Numbered from the stretch's first letter, positions 16,043-25,604 are shown. The stretch is DNA of 64,000 nt from Mycetocola saprophilus (GCF_000718085.1 NZ_JOEC01000003.1:62001-126000), one strand, 5' to 3'. Made by a program: numbers and translations. Notes: generated by a model not told the origin, from the letters alone.

Positions 16043-16407
16043 GGGAAACGAGCTGGCGCTCGATCGATGCACCGCCCGAGATCCCCGCGCCTCCGCGCCC
16101 TCCGGGTTCGATCACCGCTGGTTTTCTCACCGGGCTCGGCGGTCTCCTCGGTTTCCGCAGTCCCATCCTGCCGACCGTGGTGTACGCGCTCATCATGCTC
16201 TCGAGCACCCTGGTCTCGCTGTGGCTGACCGGTAACGGCGTCCCGGGCATTCCGATCGGTCTGGTGCTCGCCTGGGGATTCCTGGCGCTGTACCCGCGCA
16301 TCAGAAAACGGGATCAGGCGCTCATCGACCGCCGAGACCGCGAACGAGAACAAACCGACCGATTGGACCGAGACGCGGTCGATCCGGTGCCTCCCTCCGC
16401 CCCCTAA
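16039..16407 (+). CDS. Small two-helix membrane protein of unknown function
   Basis: A 122-residue protein with two hydrophobic segments, roughly residues 42-62 (PTVVYALIMLSSTLVSLWL) and 68-84 (VPGIPIGLVLAWGFLAL). They are flanked by a Pro-rich N-terminus and a highly charged C-terminal tail (RDREREQTDRLDRD). I do not recognise a family. It may be translationally coupled to the tiny frame at 15992. A strong terminator follows the stop. Confidence 0.6.
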   Translation: MRETSWRSIDAPPEIPAPPRPPGSITAGFLTGLGGLLGFRSPILPTVVYALIMLSSTLVSLWLTGNGVPGIPIGLVLAWGFLALYPRIRKRDQALIDRRDREREQTDRLDRDAVDPVPPSAP

Positions 16408-16422
16408 CCACCAAATAGCAGC

Positions 16423-16460
16423 AACGCGCCGGACCCCGCATCGGGTCCGGCGCGTTCTTG
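16423..16460. terminator. Bidirectional terminator between convergent units
   Basis: Perfect 14-bp stem AACGCGCCGGACCC/GGGTCCGGCGCGTT with a six-base loop, then CTTGT. It serves the small membrane protein gene and, on the minus strand, the ROK kinase end. Confidence 0.8.
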
Positions 16461-16479
16461 TATGTGGAGAGAGGTGAGG

Positions 16480-17460
16480 CTAGCCGGCGACGGGCACGGC
16501 CACGAGGGCGCGGGCGCTACTGGCCGCCCCCAGCGCGACCGCGTGTGAGCCCAGCTCGGCGCGGCTGATCACCAGGGTGCGGCCGCTGACCGGCGGGTGC
16601 TCGGCGAGGTAGGTGCGGATGCCCGGTTCGATCAGGTCCCAGGCGCCGCTCACCCCGCCGCCCACGACGAGGTGACCGAGATCGAGGGTGGCCGCCAGGG
16701 TGACCGCGGCCTGGCCGATCATCAGCCCGGCCTCGGCAAACACGTTGGCTGCCGCGCCATCGCCCGCACGGGCACGGGCGGCCAGGGCCGCACCGTCGCC
16801 CTCCGGCAGATCCGCGGCGCTCTGGCCGGCCCGGGCTCGGTAGCGGCGCTCGATCGAGCGTCCCGAGGCGATGGATTCCAGGTGCGCCGACTGCCCACAC
16901 GTGCACGGCTCCTCACCGTGCCCGGGCACCACGTAGCTCGGGCTGTGCCCCAGCTCACCGGCGGCGCCCTCGGGGCCCTCCCAGAGCGCCCCGTCGAGGT
17001 AGATCGCGCCACCCACGCCGGTGCCCAGGGTGATCCCGGCCACGTTAGTGAGCCCGCGAGCGGCCCCGAAGGACAGCTCGCCCAGCAGGAACGCGTTCAC
17101 GTCGTTGACCAGCGAGTTGGGGATGCCCAGCTCGCGGTCCAGGTGCGCGCCCACGCTGTAGCCCGCCCAGCCCACAAACGAGGCGCTGGCCGCCACGATG
17201 CGTCGGGTCTGAGGATCCACAACCCCGGCCGCACCGATGCCCACCGACACCGGGGACAACCCGGTTTCGGCGCTCAGCTCGGCAATCAGATCCACCGCGA
17301 GCTGCACCATCGCCTCGCCGCTCACCAGCGCGGGGGTAGCCCCGCCACGCTCGGCAACCACGCGGCCGTGCTCATCCACAAAAACCACCAGGGTGGAGGT
17401 GCCGCCAATGTCGACACCCGCAACCACGTTCTCCCCCGAGGCGGTTAGAGCAGCGCTCAC
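16480..17460 (-). CDS. ROK family sugar kinase
   Basis: A 326-residue ROK-family protein without an N-terminal DNA-binding domain, hence a kinase of glucose or an amino sugar. It shows the phosphate-1 loop VAGVDIGGTSTLVVF (residues 13-27), the catalytic-base segment LVNDVNAF, the GITLGTGVGGAIYLDG loop, and the E-x-G-H of GELGHSP. The zinc site CTCGQ is truncated relative to the usual CxCGxxGC: CTCGQSAHLES reads His/Leu where the last Cys would be. It starts at GTG 17458-17460, overlapping the ABC gene by four bases, and is the last gene of the peptide-uptake operon. This suggests the imported peptide carries a sugar or amino sugar. Confidence 0.9.
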   Translation of the reverse strand: MSAALTASGENVVAGVDIGGTSTLVVFVDEHGRVVAERGGATPALVSGEAMVQLAVDLIAELSAETGLSPVSVGIGAAGVVDPQTRRIVAASASFVGWAGYSVGAHLDRELGIPNSLVNDVNAFLLGELSFGAARGLTNVAGITLGTGVGGAIYLDGALWEGPEGAAGELGHSPSYVVPGHGEEPCTCGQSAHLESIASGRSIERRYRARAGQSAADLPEGDGAALAARARAGDGAAANVFAEAGLMIGQAAVTLAATLDLGHLVVGGGVSGAWDLIEPGIRTYLAEHPPVSGRTLVISRAELGSHAVALGAASSARALVAVPVAG

Positions 17461-19304
17461 GCGACGCTCTCGGCGAGAATCGCGCGGGCCGCTCGGCGAC
17501 GCGCCTGCTCGACCGGATCCGGCGAGGGTGCCGAGGCCAGCAGTCGTTTGCTGTACTCATGCTGCGGCCGGACCAGAACCTCGGAGCTCAGGCCCTCCTC
17601 AACGATGCCGCCGCGATACATCACCGCCACGCGGTGCGCGATATCGTGCACTACCGCGAGGTCGTGGCTGATGAACAGGCACGCAAAACCGTAGCGCTCC
17701 TGAAGTTCACGCAGCACCGCGAGCACGCTCGCCTGGACCGAAACGTCCAGGGCCGAGGTCGGCTCATCGGCGATGATCAGTCCCGGTTCAAGCGCGATCG
17801 AACGCGCCAGGCCCACCCGCTGCCGCTGTCCACCGGAGAGCTCATGCGGATATCGGTCGGCGAAGTCCGTGGGCAGCTCGACCGCATCCAGCAGCTCGGC
17901 CACACGCTTGCGACGCAGGGCCGAGGAGGCCCGCTTACCCTGCCAGCCGTGCACCACGAGGGGTTCGGCGATGCAGTCGGCGATGGTCATCCGCGGATCC
18001 AGCGAGGAACCCGGATCCTGGAAGATCACCCCCACCCGGGCACGGGCCGCACGCTCGCGGCGGTTGAGCAGCGCGCGGTCGCGGACCGGCTGCCCGAAAA
18101 TGTTGACGTGTCCGCCGGCCAGCGGGGCAAGGCCCAGGGCCGCGCGACCCAGGGTCGACTTGCCCGAACCCGACTCCCCCACCAGGCCGACGATCTCGCC
18201 GCGGGCGATGGTCAGGCTCACGGCGTCCAGCGCGGTGAAGGTGGCACCCTTGCGGGTGTACTGCACGGTGGCTTCCACCAGTTCCAGGGCCGCCTCGGTC
18301 CCGCTCTCGCGGGCAAATTCGGCCTCGGTTACCGGCGTTGCGCCATCGTGGCGCACGGACGTCTGGCCGAGCGCGGCTTCGGACCCTGGGCCCGGCGTTG
18401 CCCCGTCCACGGCGGGCTCACTGACCACACCATCAATCTGAACGATCTGCCCAGGCACGCCCTCGGCGATCCCGGCGATCTCGCTCCAGGCAGCCTCGGG
18501 CAGCTTGGGCACGGCATCCAGCAGGCGACGCGAGTAGTCGGCCTCGGGGGCCAGCAGCACACGCTCGGCCGGGCCCTCCTCGACCAGGTTGCCGCGGAAC
18601 ATCACGGCGACCCGGTCGGCCACATCCGCCACCACACCCATGTTGTGGGTAACCAGCAGGAACGCGGTGTTGGACTCGGCGGCCAGTCCGCGAATCAGGT
18701 CGAGGATTTCGGCCTGCACGGTCACATCCAGCGCGGTCGTGGGCTCGTCGGCGATGATGATTCGCGGATTGCAGGCCAGCGCGATCGCGATGACCACGCG
18801 CTGGCGCTGTCCACCCGAAAGCTCATGCGGGAAGCCCTTGGCGCGGCGCTCGGGCTCGGGAATACCGACCCGGCCCAGCAGCTCAACCGCGCGCTCCCAC
18901 GCCTGATCCTTGGGACACATGTCGTGGTTCAGCAGCACCTCGGTGATCTGCTCGCCGATACGCATGGTGGGGTTCAGGGCCGTCATCGGCTCCTGGAACA
19001 CCATCGCGATGTCCTTCCCGCGGACCCCGTTCATCTTGGCCTCGCTGAGCGTGGCCAGGTCGTTGCCGGCGAAGCGGATGGTGCCGCCCACCTTGGCGGT
19101 GCCGGGCAGCAGGCGCAGCACGGCCATCGAGGTGACCGACTTGCCCGAGCCCGACTCGCCCACCAGGGCCAGCACCTCGCCCGGATAGAGGTTCAGCGAG
19201 ATGCCCTTCACCGCGGGGATCACACCGTTATCGGTGTGGAAGTCGACGGTGAGGTCGGTGATTTCCAGCACGGGCTCGCGTGCGGTGGTGGTTTCGGAAC
19301 TCAC
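17457..19304 (-). CDS. Fused double ATPase of a peptide ABC importer (DppD-DppF type)
   Basis: A 615-residue single chain with two complete ABC domains, powering uptake of di/oligopeptides or similar solutes. Domain 1 has Walker A GESGSGKS near residue 50, signature LSGGQRQR, Walker B IIIADEPTTALD and H-loop VTHNM. Domain 2 repeats the set (GESGSGKST, LSGGQRQRVG, LIIADEPTSALD, FISHDLAVVHD). About 80 residues of acidic linker separate the two. The usual pair of separate DppD and DppF proteins is therefore fused, a common actinobacterial form. It starts at GTG 19302-19304, with four-base overlaps on both sides. Confidence 0.95.
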   Translation of the reverse strand: MSSETTTAREPVLEITDLTVDFHTDNGVIPAVKGISLNLYPGEVLALVGESGSGKSVTSMAVLRLLPGTAKVGGTIRFAGNDLATLSEAKMNGVRGKDIAMVFQEPMTALNPTMRIGEQITEVLLNHDMCPKDQAWERAVELLGRVGIPEPERRAKGFPHELSGGQRQRVVIAIALACNPRIIIADEPTTALDVTVQAEILDLIRGLAAESNTAFLLVTHNMGVVADVADRVAVMFRGNLVEEGPAERVLLAPEADYSRRLLDAVPKLPEAAWSEIAGIAEGVPGQIVQIDGVVSEPAVDGATPGPGSEAALGQTSVRHDGATPVTEAEFARESGTEAALELVEATVQYTRKGATFTALDAVSLTIARGEIVGLVGESGSGKSTLGRAALGLAPLAGGHVNIFGQPVRDRALLNRRERAARARVGVIFQDPGSSLDPRMTIADCIAEPLVVHGWQGKRASSALRRKRVAELLDAVELPTDFADRYPHELSGGQRQRVGLARSIALEPGLIIADEPTSALDVSVQASVLAVLRELQERYGFACLFISHDLAVVHDIAHRVAVMYRGGIVEEGLSSEVLVRPQHEYSKRLLASAPSPDPVEQARRRAARAILAESVA

Positions 19305-20203
19305 TTGAGTCGTCCCTTCACGTCGAAGTAGTCGCGCAGGCCGTCACCGATGCAGTTGAACGCAACCACAACCAGGACGATGCAGAATCCGGCGGGCAGG
19401 ATCAGCCACCAGGCGCCGCCGTAGGTGTAGGAAATACCGCTGGTGAGCATCGCACCCCAGTCGGTCGCGGGCTTTTGCACACCCATGCCCAGGAAGGAGA
19501 TGTAGGCAACCAGCAGGATCGCATCGGCCACCTGGAAGGTCGCATTGACGATGATGGTGCCCACCGAGTTGGGGATGATGTGGCGGGAGATCGCGCGGGA
19601 GTGGGTGCCACCCATCGCGCGGATCGCGAGCACATACTCGCGGGACTTCAGCGAGATCGACTCGGCCCGCACCAGACGGGCGGGTACCAGCCAGGAGACC
19701 AGGCCGATGACCAGGATCATCAGCGGGACACTCGGCCGGGCGATGGTCGAGATGATCAGCAGCAGGAAGGTCGCGGGGATCGCGATACCGGCGTCGACGA
19801 TCCGCATCATGACCGAGTCGACCCAGCCGCCGACGTATCCGGCGATGGCACCCCAGAAGGAACCGATCAGGGTGGCCAGCACACCGGCGGCCAGACCGAT
19901 GATGATCGAGGTCTGACCGGCGATCATCAGCCGGCCCAGCACGTCATATCCCACGTCATCGGTGCCGAGCAGGTGACCCCGCTCACCGGGACGCAGCGAG
20001 GCCTCGGAGAGGTTCGTGTGCACCTGGTCGGTCTGATAGAACAGCGGACCGAGGAAGCAGAAGATCAGGAACAGCACCAGGACGATCAGCCCAAAGACGG
20101 CCAACCGGTTCGAGGTAAAGCGGGCGAGGGCCCGGCGTCCGGGCTTCGCGGTGCGCGGCTGCGGCGCGGGGGTCGCGGCCGGGGTTGCGGTGACGTCGCT
20201 CAT
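19301..20203 (-). CDS. Peptide ABC transporter permease (DppC type)
   Basis: A 300-residue inner-membrane permease. It has a cytoplasmic Ala/Pro-rich N-terminus, a first helix LAVFGLIVLVLFLIFCFLG, an OppC-like soluble segment (LGTDDVGYDVLGRLMIAGQ), then the five-helix core with the EAA loop REYVLAIRAMGGTHSRAISRHIIPN that contacts the ATPase. It starts at ATG 20201-20203. Four-base overlaps with both neighbours show tight co-translation. Confidence 0.93.
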   Translation of the reverse strand: MSDVTATPAATPAPQPRTAKPGRRALARFTSNRLAVFGLIVLVLFLIFCFLGPLFYQTDQVHTNLSEASLRPGERGHLLGTDDVGYDVLGRLMIAGQTSIIIGLAAGVLATLIGSFWGAIAGYVGGWVDSVMMRIVDAGIAIPATFLLLIISTIARPSVPLMILVIGLVSWLVPARLVRAESISLKSREYVLAIRAMGGTHSRAISRHIIPNSVGTIIVNATFQVADAILLVAYISFLGMGVQKPATDWGAMLTSGISYTYGGAWWLILPAGFCIVLVVVAFNCIGDGLRDYFDVKGRLK

Positions 20204-21195
20204 GCGAGTTCCCCTCTGGTTCGTGGGTCAAGCAGTGCCTGGATGAGGTCGGCGAGCAGCGAGCCCACCACGGTGGCGATCGCGATGATCAGCACACAAC
20301 CCAGCAGCACGGGGTAGTCCGAGGTCTGGGCGGCGGTCCAGAACAGCAGGCCCATTCCCGGATAGTTGAAGAGGGATTCGACCACGATCATGCCACCGAA
20401 CATCACCGGCAGGTAGTAGCCGAGCATCGCGATGACCGGGGTCAGCGAGTTGCGGACCACGTGCCGGGTCACCACCACGGTGACCGAGGTGCCCTTGGCG
20501 CGGGCGGTGCGGACGTAGTCCTCGGAGAGGTTGTCGATCGTGGCCGAGCGCATGTAGCGCGAGAAGGTCGCGATGATACCGAGCGCCATGGTCAGCACCG
20601 GCAGCACGAGTCCCGCCGGGTTGGCGAGCACCTCGCCGACGGTCGAGCCCTGCGGGGCCTGGGCCGGGAACCAGCGCAGCCACTGGCTGAACACGATCAC
20701 CAGGATCAGGCCCAGGAAGAAGGAGGGCGTGGAGTAGATCACAAAGTTCCACGCGGTGAGGGCCACATCGCCGATCTTGCCGCGGCGGGTGGCCTGGTAG
20801 ATCCCCATCGGGATGGCCACGATCAGCGCGACGATCATGCCGATCAGGGCGAGGGCCATGGTCTTGGGCAGGCGCTGACCGATCGCCACCGATACCGGCT
20901 TATTCAGGGTGAACGAGGCCCCCAGATCCCCGTGCAGGAGCTGCCACAGGAAGTTCAGGTACTGCTGCCACAGGGGCAGATCGAAACCGTTTTTGTGATT
21001 GAAGGCGTCGATCTGCTCCTGTGTGGCCTGCATACCCAGGACCCCGAGTGCGGGGCCCTGGGGCAGCGCCAGGTGTAACAGTGAAAACACGATGAGCGTG
21101 ACGATCAGAATCACGATCACGGATTGGAATATCCGTCGCGCGAGGAACGTACCGATGTTTCCCCGTGGTCGCTTGGTTTTTGTCAGTGTGCTCAT
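20200..21195 (-). CDS. Peptide ABC transporter permease (DppB type)
   Basis: A 331-residue inner-membrane permease, partner of the DppC-type protein. Hallmarks are the N-terminal helix, the HGDLGASFTLNKPV segment typical of DppB/OppB, and the EAA loop EDYVRTARAKGTSVTVVVTRHVVRN. The last helices end in ADLIQALLDPRTR, a usual DppB C-terminus. It starts at ATG 21193-21195, 29 bases after the receptor gene. Confidence 0.93.
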   Translation of the reverse strand: MSTLTKTKRPRGNIGTFLARRIFQSVIVILIVTLIVFSLLHLALPQGPALGVLGMQATQEQIDAFNHKNGFDLPLWQQYLNFLWQLLHGDLGASFTLNKPVSVAIGQRLPKTMALALIGMIVALIVAIPMGIYQATRRGKIGDVALTAWNFVIYSTPSFFLGLILVIVFSQWLRWFPAQAPQGSTVGEVLANPAGLVLPVLTMALGIIATFSRYMRSATIDNLSEDYVRTARAKGTSVTVVVTRHVVRNSLTPVIAMLGYYLPVMFGGMIVVESLFNYPGMGLLFWTAAQTSDYPVLLGCVLIIAIATVVGSLLADLIQALLDPRTRGELA

Positions 21196-21224
21196 GGTGC
21201 TTCCGTTAGAGGGGTGTTATCCGA

Positions 21225-23036
21225 TTACTTCCAGGACCAACGCTGCGGGTAGAACGAGGCTCCCGGGTCCTGCTGTCCGCCGATGTCCAGGCCCTTCTTG
21301 ATGACCGAGACCTGGTATACCGGGTTCGGCATCCACATCACGGGCAGGTCCTTGGCCAGCAGCGCCGAGTACTTCTTGGCGATGTCCTTGTCGGTCGAGA
21401 AGGTCAGATCGGTGATCAGCTGCTCGGCCTCGGGGTTGTCGTACTGCCCGGCGTTCCACTTGGTGTCCTTGGCGAACACGCGCTCACCGTTGGGGTAGGC
21501 GGAGAAGTACCAGCTGCCGGCGGTGCCGAAGAAGACCAGCTCCCACTTGCAGTCGCCACCGGTCTTGCAGCTCTGAGCCTCGGTGAGGACCGAGTCCAGC
21601 GGGATCGCGTCGATGGTCATGTTCACGCCGACCTTCTGCAGCGAGGACTTGATCTCGGCCATCATGTTGTCGGTCTCCTGCGAGCCGTTCTGAGTGGTGA
21701 CCACGATGTTCATGGCCTGGCCGGCGGCGATTCCGTCACCACACTGGTCGGCGCCGGAACCGGCGTTTTCACAGGTGAGGACGCCCTGGGCGTTCTTCTT
21801 CCAGCCGTGGTCGGTGAAGAGCTTCTCCGAGGCCTTGAGGTCGAACGGGTACGGGTTGTTCTTCTGCTCGTCGGACAGGTAATCGGTCGCGGGGTCCTGC
21901 GGGATCGGGCCGTAACCCGGGGTCGCGGCACCCTTCCAGATGACATCCGAGATCGACTTCTGGTCGATCGCGTGCTGCAGAGCCTGACGCACGTAGAGCT
22001 GCTTGTAGACCGGGCCCATGGTGGGGTTGGCGAAGTTGTACGGCATGTAGGTGATCGACCAGCCCTTCCAGGGGTCAATCTTGTATCCGAGGTTCTCGAA
22101 CTGAGCCTTGGAACTCAGCTGAGCCGAGGTGATGTAGCCGTAGTCCAGATCTCCCGAGCGCACCACGTTCATCTCGGCGTCGGCCGAGGTGAAGGGCATG
22201 AAGGTCACGTTCTTGATCTTGGCCTTGTCCACGCCGGTGTACTTCTCGTTGGCGGTCAGCTCAACCTGTCCGGCATCGGTCCACTTGGCCACGGTGTAGG
22301 GGCCCGAGACGGTCTTCCACAGCGGGTTGGTGGCGTAGGTGGACATGTCCTCGGCCTGCTTGAACAGGTAGTCGAGGACCTTCTGGGCACCGGCCTCGTC
22401 GCGGTCCAGGTCGCCCACGGCCTCGCCGTCGGCCGACTTGTCCCAGACGTGCTGAGGCATCGGGTAGATCAGGGTCAGCTGGTTGGCCAGCAGGAAGTCC
22501 TGGTTGTACACCTTGTCGAAGGTCAGGGTGAAGTTCTTGTCGTCATTGATCTCGAACTTCGTGACGTTATCGGGCATGTTGCCCTTGGAGTAGCCACCGA
22601 TCTTGGTGTTGTTGTAGCGGGCCAGGTTGTACCAGAACTCCACGTCGCGGGAGGTGACGGGCTTGCCGTCGCTCCAGTCGAGGTCGTTCAGGGTGATCTT
22701 GACCGAGGTGCCATCGGCTGAGAACTCGTAGGACTTGGCGGCCGAAGCCTTCTTGTCCCAGTCCATCGCGCCGCCGGTGCCGTCGTATTCGAACAGCGGA
22801 ACCCACATGGTGGACTTCAGGGCCTTGTTGTGGGTGGCCATCTTGTCCGGCGGGGACATCGGCAGCAGCCAGTTGGGGCCGGTGCCCGCGGGCAGGGCGT
22901 AGGTCACGTTGTCCTTGTTCGAGGCCCCGCTGTCGCCGCCATTGTCGGCACCGCCGGCACAACCGGCGAGGATCAGTGTTGCCGCGGCCGCGGCGGCCAC
23001 GGTGGCCACCCAGCGACGGGTCGATAATGTACGCAT
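21225..23036 (-). CDS. Peptide ABC transporter substrate-binding lipoprotein
   Basis: A 603-residue extracellular solute-binding protein of family 5 (DppA/OppA), anchored as a lipoprotein. I took the ATG at 23036 because AAGGAGG lies seven bases upstream; the longer frame to 23063 lacks a site. The signal peptide MRTLSTRRWVATVAAAAAA is followed by lipobox ILAGC. The mature part shows the SBP_bac_5 layout (LNDLDWSDGKPVTSRDVEFWY, later YVRQALQHAIDQKSI). It delivers the ligand to the permeases encoded downstream. A palindrome lies in its leader at 23050-23064. Confidence 0.95.
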   Translation of the reverse strand: MRTLSTRRWVATVAAAAAATLILAGCAGGADNGGDSGASNKDNVTYALPAGTGPNWLLPMSPPDKMATHNKALKSTMWVPLFEYDGTGGAMDWDKKASAAKSYEFSADGTSVKITLNDLDWSDGKPVTSRDVEFWYNLARYNNTKIGGYSKGNMPDNVTKFEINDDKNFTLTFDKVYNQDFLLANQLTLIYPMPQHVWDKSADGEAVGDLDRDEAGAQKVLDYLFKQAEDMSTYATNPLWKTVSGPYTVAKWTDAGQVELTANEKYTGVDKAKIKNVTFMPFTSADAEMNVVRSGDLDYGYITSAQLSSKAQFENLGYKIDPWKGWSITYMPYNFANPTMGPVYKQLYVRQALQHAIDQKSISDVIWKGAATPGYGPIPQDPATDYLSDEQKNNPYPFDLKASEKLFTDHGWKKNAQGVLTCENAGSGADQCGDGIAAGQAMNIVVTTQNGSQETDNMMAEIKSSLQKVGVNMTIDAIPLDSVLTEAQSCKTGGDCKWELVFFGTAGSWYFSAYPNGERVFAKDTKWNAGQYDNPEAEQLITDLTFSTDKDIAKKYSALLAKDLPVMWMPNPVYQVSVIKKGLDIGGQQDPGASFYPQRWSWK

Positions 23037-23049
23037 CAAACCTCCTTGT

Positions 23050-23064
23050 TTTGGCATTGCCAAA
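23050..23064. promoter_or_regulatory. 15-bp palindrome upstream of the receptor gene
   Basis: TTTGGCATTGCCAAA, two perfect 7-base arms around one base, a few bases upstream of the ribosome-binding site on the minus strand. An operator for a dedicated regulator is the simplest reading; the nearby ROK regulator is one candidate. No clear promoter elements can be assigned. Confidence 0.5.
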
Positions 23065-23123
23065 TTTACTCAAAAGTTGCTTCGAAAATTGGCGTAAGTA
23101 AACTGTTACACGAATTAAGCCCC

Positions 23124-23138
23124 CTCCGATAGTCGGAG
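23124..23138 (-). terminator. Small hairpin after cutC
   Basis: A CTCCGA/TCGGAG stem with a three-base loop, 32 bases past the cutC stop, with no T-run. Could be a weak terminator separating cutC from the receptor gene. Confidence 0.35.
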
Positions 23139-23169
23139 CAGGTTACGTTCGGATAACTACGCCTGAGGG

Positions 23170-23946
23170 TTAGTCCCGGGTGCGCAGAAGGCGCACAAAG
23201 GTTTCGGCCCGGGCACGGTCGGTTGCCCACACCATGCCGGGTCCGGATCCGGTCGCCGAGCCCAGGGAAACCCCGGCCTCGGCGGGCTTCGCCGAGCGTG
23301 CCGAGAAGTGCAGGGCACCCACCCCGGTCGCCGCCACGGCCTCGCAGTTTTCGGGGCTGAGCCCGCCACCGGCCATCAGGGTGATGTCCCCGGCCAACGG
23401 CACCAGCTCCCGCAATCGTGGGAGGGCATCCCCCACGCTGCTTTCCCCACCCGAGGTGAGGATGCGCCCGATCCCCGAGCCCCGCAGGGACTCCAGGGTG
23501 CGCGCCTGATCACGGACATAGTCGAAGGCGCGGTGCAGGGTCACAAAGACCCCGTCCGCCGCCTCGATCAGCCGATCGAGGGTGTCCCGGTCCAGCTCGC
23601 CGTCGCGCAGCGCACCGATCACCACCCCGTCCACGCCGCGGCGCGCATAGGAGCGCACCTCGGCCACCATCACGGCCACCTCATCCTCGGTGAAGTCGAA
23701 TCCACCGGGGCGGGGCCGCACCAGCACGTGCACCTGAGCGGGGGTAACCGCGGTGTGTGCCAGTTCGAGGGCGGTCTCCACGAGACCGTCCGAGGGCGAG
23801 AGCCCGCCGAGCTCCAGCCCGGCGCACAGCTCGATTCGATCCAGACCCAGATCCGTGGCGATGCGGATGCCGGCGAGGTCGCCGACGGCCATTTCCAGGG
23901 TCTGGTTGGTCGCATTTGCATTCGCACTCATGGCAGGATCACTCAT
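23170..23946 (-). CDS. cutC: CutC family protein
   Basis: A 258-residue TIM-barrel protein of the CutC family. The family was named for copper homeostasis in E. coli, but its biochemical role is unsettled. Typical segments are DRIELCAGLELGGLSPS (residues 36-52), VHVLVRPRPGGFDFTEDE, GVVIGALRDGELD, VTLHRAFD and RILTSGGESS, then ITLMAGGGL. It starts at ATG 23946; an in-frame ATG five codons later is a weaker alternative. It lies between the M81 peptidase and the peptide receptor genes, so a role in catabolism of the imported compound is possible but unproven. Confidence 0.92.
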   Translation of the reverse strand: MSDPAMSANANATNQTLEMAVGDLAGIRIATDLGLDRIELCAGLELGGLSPSDGLVETALELAHTAVTPAQVHVLVRPRPGGFDFTEDEVAVMVAEVRSYARRGVDGVVIGALRDGELDRDTLDRLIEAADGVFVTLHRAFDYVRDQARTLESLRGSGIGRILTSGGESSVGDALPRLRELVPLAGDITLMAGGGLSPENCEAVAATGVGALHFSARSAKPAEAGVSLGSATGSGPGMVWATDRARAETFVRLLRTRD

Positions 23947-24031
23947 CTCTCGGGTCGGGTCGGGGTCGTTTTTCGCGCTTAGGGCAGAATCACCGGAATT
24001 CGGTGTCTGCCGAGCTCGATTTTATGTGCGC

Positions 24032-25522
24032 TCACGGCAGGATCACTGCCTCGAGCGCGGGGTCCTGAGCGAACGTATCGAAGGGGAACATCGGCCGGTC
24101 GATCCGGTGATGGCCGAGACGTTCGAGGTCTTGGTCGACGCCGCCCGGGGTCAGGGCGAGGGTCCATCCGCGCTGCACATCGTAGAGTTCGGGTTCCAGG
24201 TACCCGATCTTGGTGACCACAATCTGGGCGTCGGCGGGCGAGAGCCCGATCGCCGTAAAGTCGGTCACCGCGTGATATGCCTTGCGGAATTCGGTCACGA
24301 TCACGTGCAGCCCACCCACCCGGATGACGGCGATGCGGCCGGCGGCCGGATCACCCTCGTGAAGCGAGTGCAGGATGCCCACCACGCGGGCGGGGCCGGC
24401 GGGACCGGAGTCCACGCGGGCACCCACGGCGATATCGACGGGGGCACCGATCGGGGTCTGGGCGAGCACATCCAGGGCCTCGCGGTCAAAGACCGAGGCG
24501 CACAGGGTGATCGGGGAGTCTTCGGCGGTCAGCCGCTCGTCGGCGAGCAGCTGGGTCAGGGTCCAGGTCACGTCGCCGGTGCCGCCGGCGCCTGGATTGT
24601 CGCCCGAGTCGCTGATCAGGTAGGGGTGAGTGGCACTGGCCAGGCCCGCGTCCACACCCTCGGCGAGGGTTCCGGGGGGACCCACAAATTCGAACTCGTC
24701 GCGCACGTCCCAGAAGGCGCGAGCCAGCTCGTGGGCGCGGGCGGCGATGACCTCGCGGTCATAGCCGGTGACCACGACGGTCGCGTTGCAGCGGGGCTCA
24801 TCGGCCCAGGCGTAACCGACCCAGATGGCCGCGTCCACAACCTCGGGCAGCGCCTCGATTGCCGGGATCCGCTCATACAGGCTCTTGGCGGGCTCGACCC
24901 GGGTGCTGGTCTTTTCCCCGGGCAGCAGGATCGGCACGCGCACCCAGGCCTTGAGCGGGGTACGACCCTCGCGCAGCGCGTCCACCAGGTTGATGATCGC
25001 GCGGTCGCGGGTCTCCCAGGCGTCCTCATGCGGGGCCAGGCGGAAGCAGGTAATCAGGTTGACGGCGTCCAGCAGCGGCTGGGTCACGTTGCCGTGCAGG
25101 TCCATGGCCGCCGAGATCACGGTGTCGGGTCCCACCAGGGCACGCACGGCCGAGACAAAGTCACCCTCTGCGTCATCCATACCGTCCACGCTCATGGCAC
25201 CGTGGATGTCGAGGAAGACGCCGTCCAGCGGCCCCTCGGCCAGCAGTGCGGCGAGGCCGTCGAGGATCTGGGTGCGGATGCTGGCGTACACGTGCGCCAG
25301 GACCGGACCGCCGGGAATCGCGCGGGCACCGAGTACCGGCAGCCACTGGGCGGCGTCGCGCAGTTCGGTGCCGGGGGCGATCGAGGCGTAGCGGTTCACG
25401 AGGGCGTCGCCGGTGACGATCGGGAAGTCGCGGAAGTCGGCGCGGTGCGGCGAGAAGGTGCTCGATTCGATGGCGAAACCGGCGATCGCGATGCGCGGAA
25501 GAGTTGGGGCGGAAGTGCTCAT
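24032..25522 (-). CDS. M81 family metallopeptidase (MlrC-like)
   Basis: A 496-residue protein of the DUF1485/MlrC (peptidase M81) family, whose best known member cleaves linearised microcystin. It starts RIAIAGFAIESSTFSPHRADF, the family N-terminus. It shows FLDIHGAMSVDGMDDAEGDF and ISAAMDLHGNVTQPLL, supplying the conserved D-x-H and D-x-H-x-N metal-site residues, then FRLAPHEDAWETRDRA and YLISDSGDNPGAGGTGDV. A cytoplasmic enzyme without a signal peptide. Beside a peptide importer it likely cleaves the imported peptide-like substrate (inference). It starts at ATG 25522, and a palindromic operator candidate lies 83 bases upstream. Confidence 0.88.
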   Translation of the reverse strand: MSTSAPTLPRIAIAGFAIESSTFSPHRADFRDFPIVTGDALVNRYASIAPGTELRDAAQWLPVLGARAIPGGPVLAHVYASIRTQILDGLAALLAEGPLDGVFLDIHGAMSVDGMDDAEGDFVSAVRALVGPDTVISAAMDLHGNVTQPLLDAVNLITCFRLAPHEDAWETRDRAIINLVDALREGRTPLKAWVRVPILLPGEKTSTRVEPAKSLYERIPAIEALPEVVDAAIWVGYAWADEPRCNATVVVTGYDREVIAARAHELARAFWDVRDEFEFVGPPGTLAEGVDAGLASATHPYLISDSGDNPGAGGTGDVTWTLTQLLADERLTAEDSPITLCASVFDREALDVLAQTPIGAPVDIAVGARVDSGPAGPARVVGILHSLHEGDPAAGRIAVIRVGGLHVIVTEFRKAYHAVTDFTAIGLSPADAQIVVTKIGYLEPELYDVQRGWTLALTPGGVDQDLERLGHHRIDRPMFPFDTFAQDPALEAVILP

Positions 25523-25604
25523 ATCCCCAGCATCGGTTCACTTGGGCGATCGAGCAAGCCCGGACGGGCAAATCTCCAAAAACGTAACAAGCACGTAATA
25601 TATC

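Noticed and set aside
17559..19331. A 590-codon plus-strand frame opposite the double ATPase
   Set aside because: Shadow of the ATPase gene; no domain recognisable.
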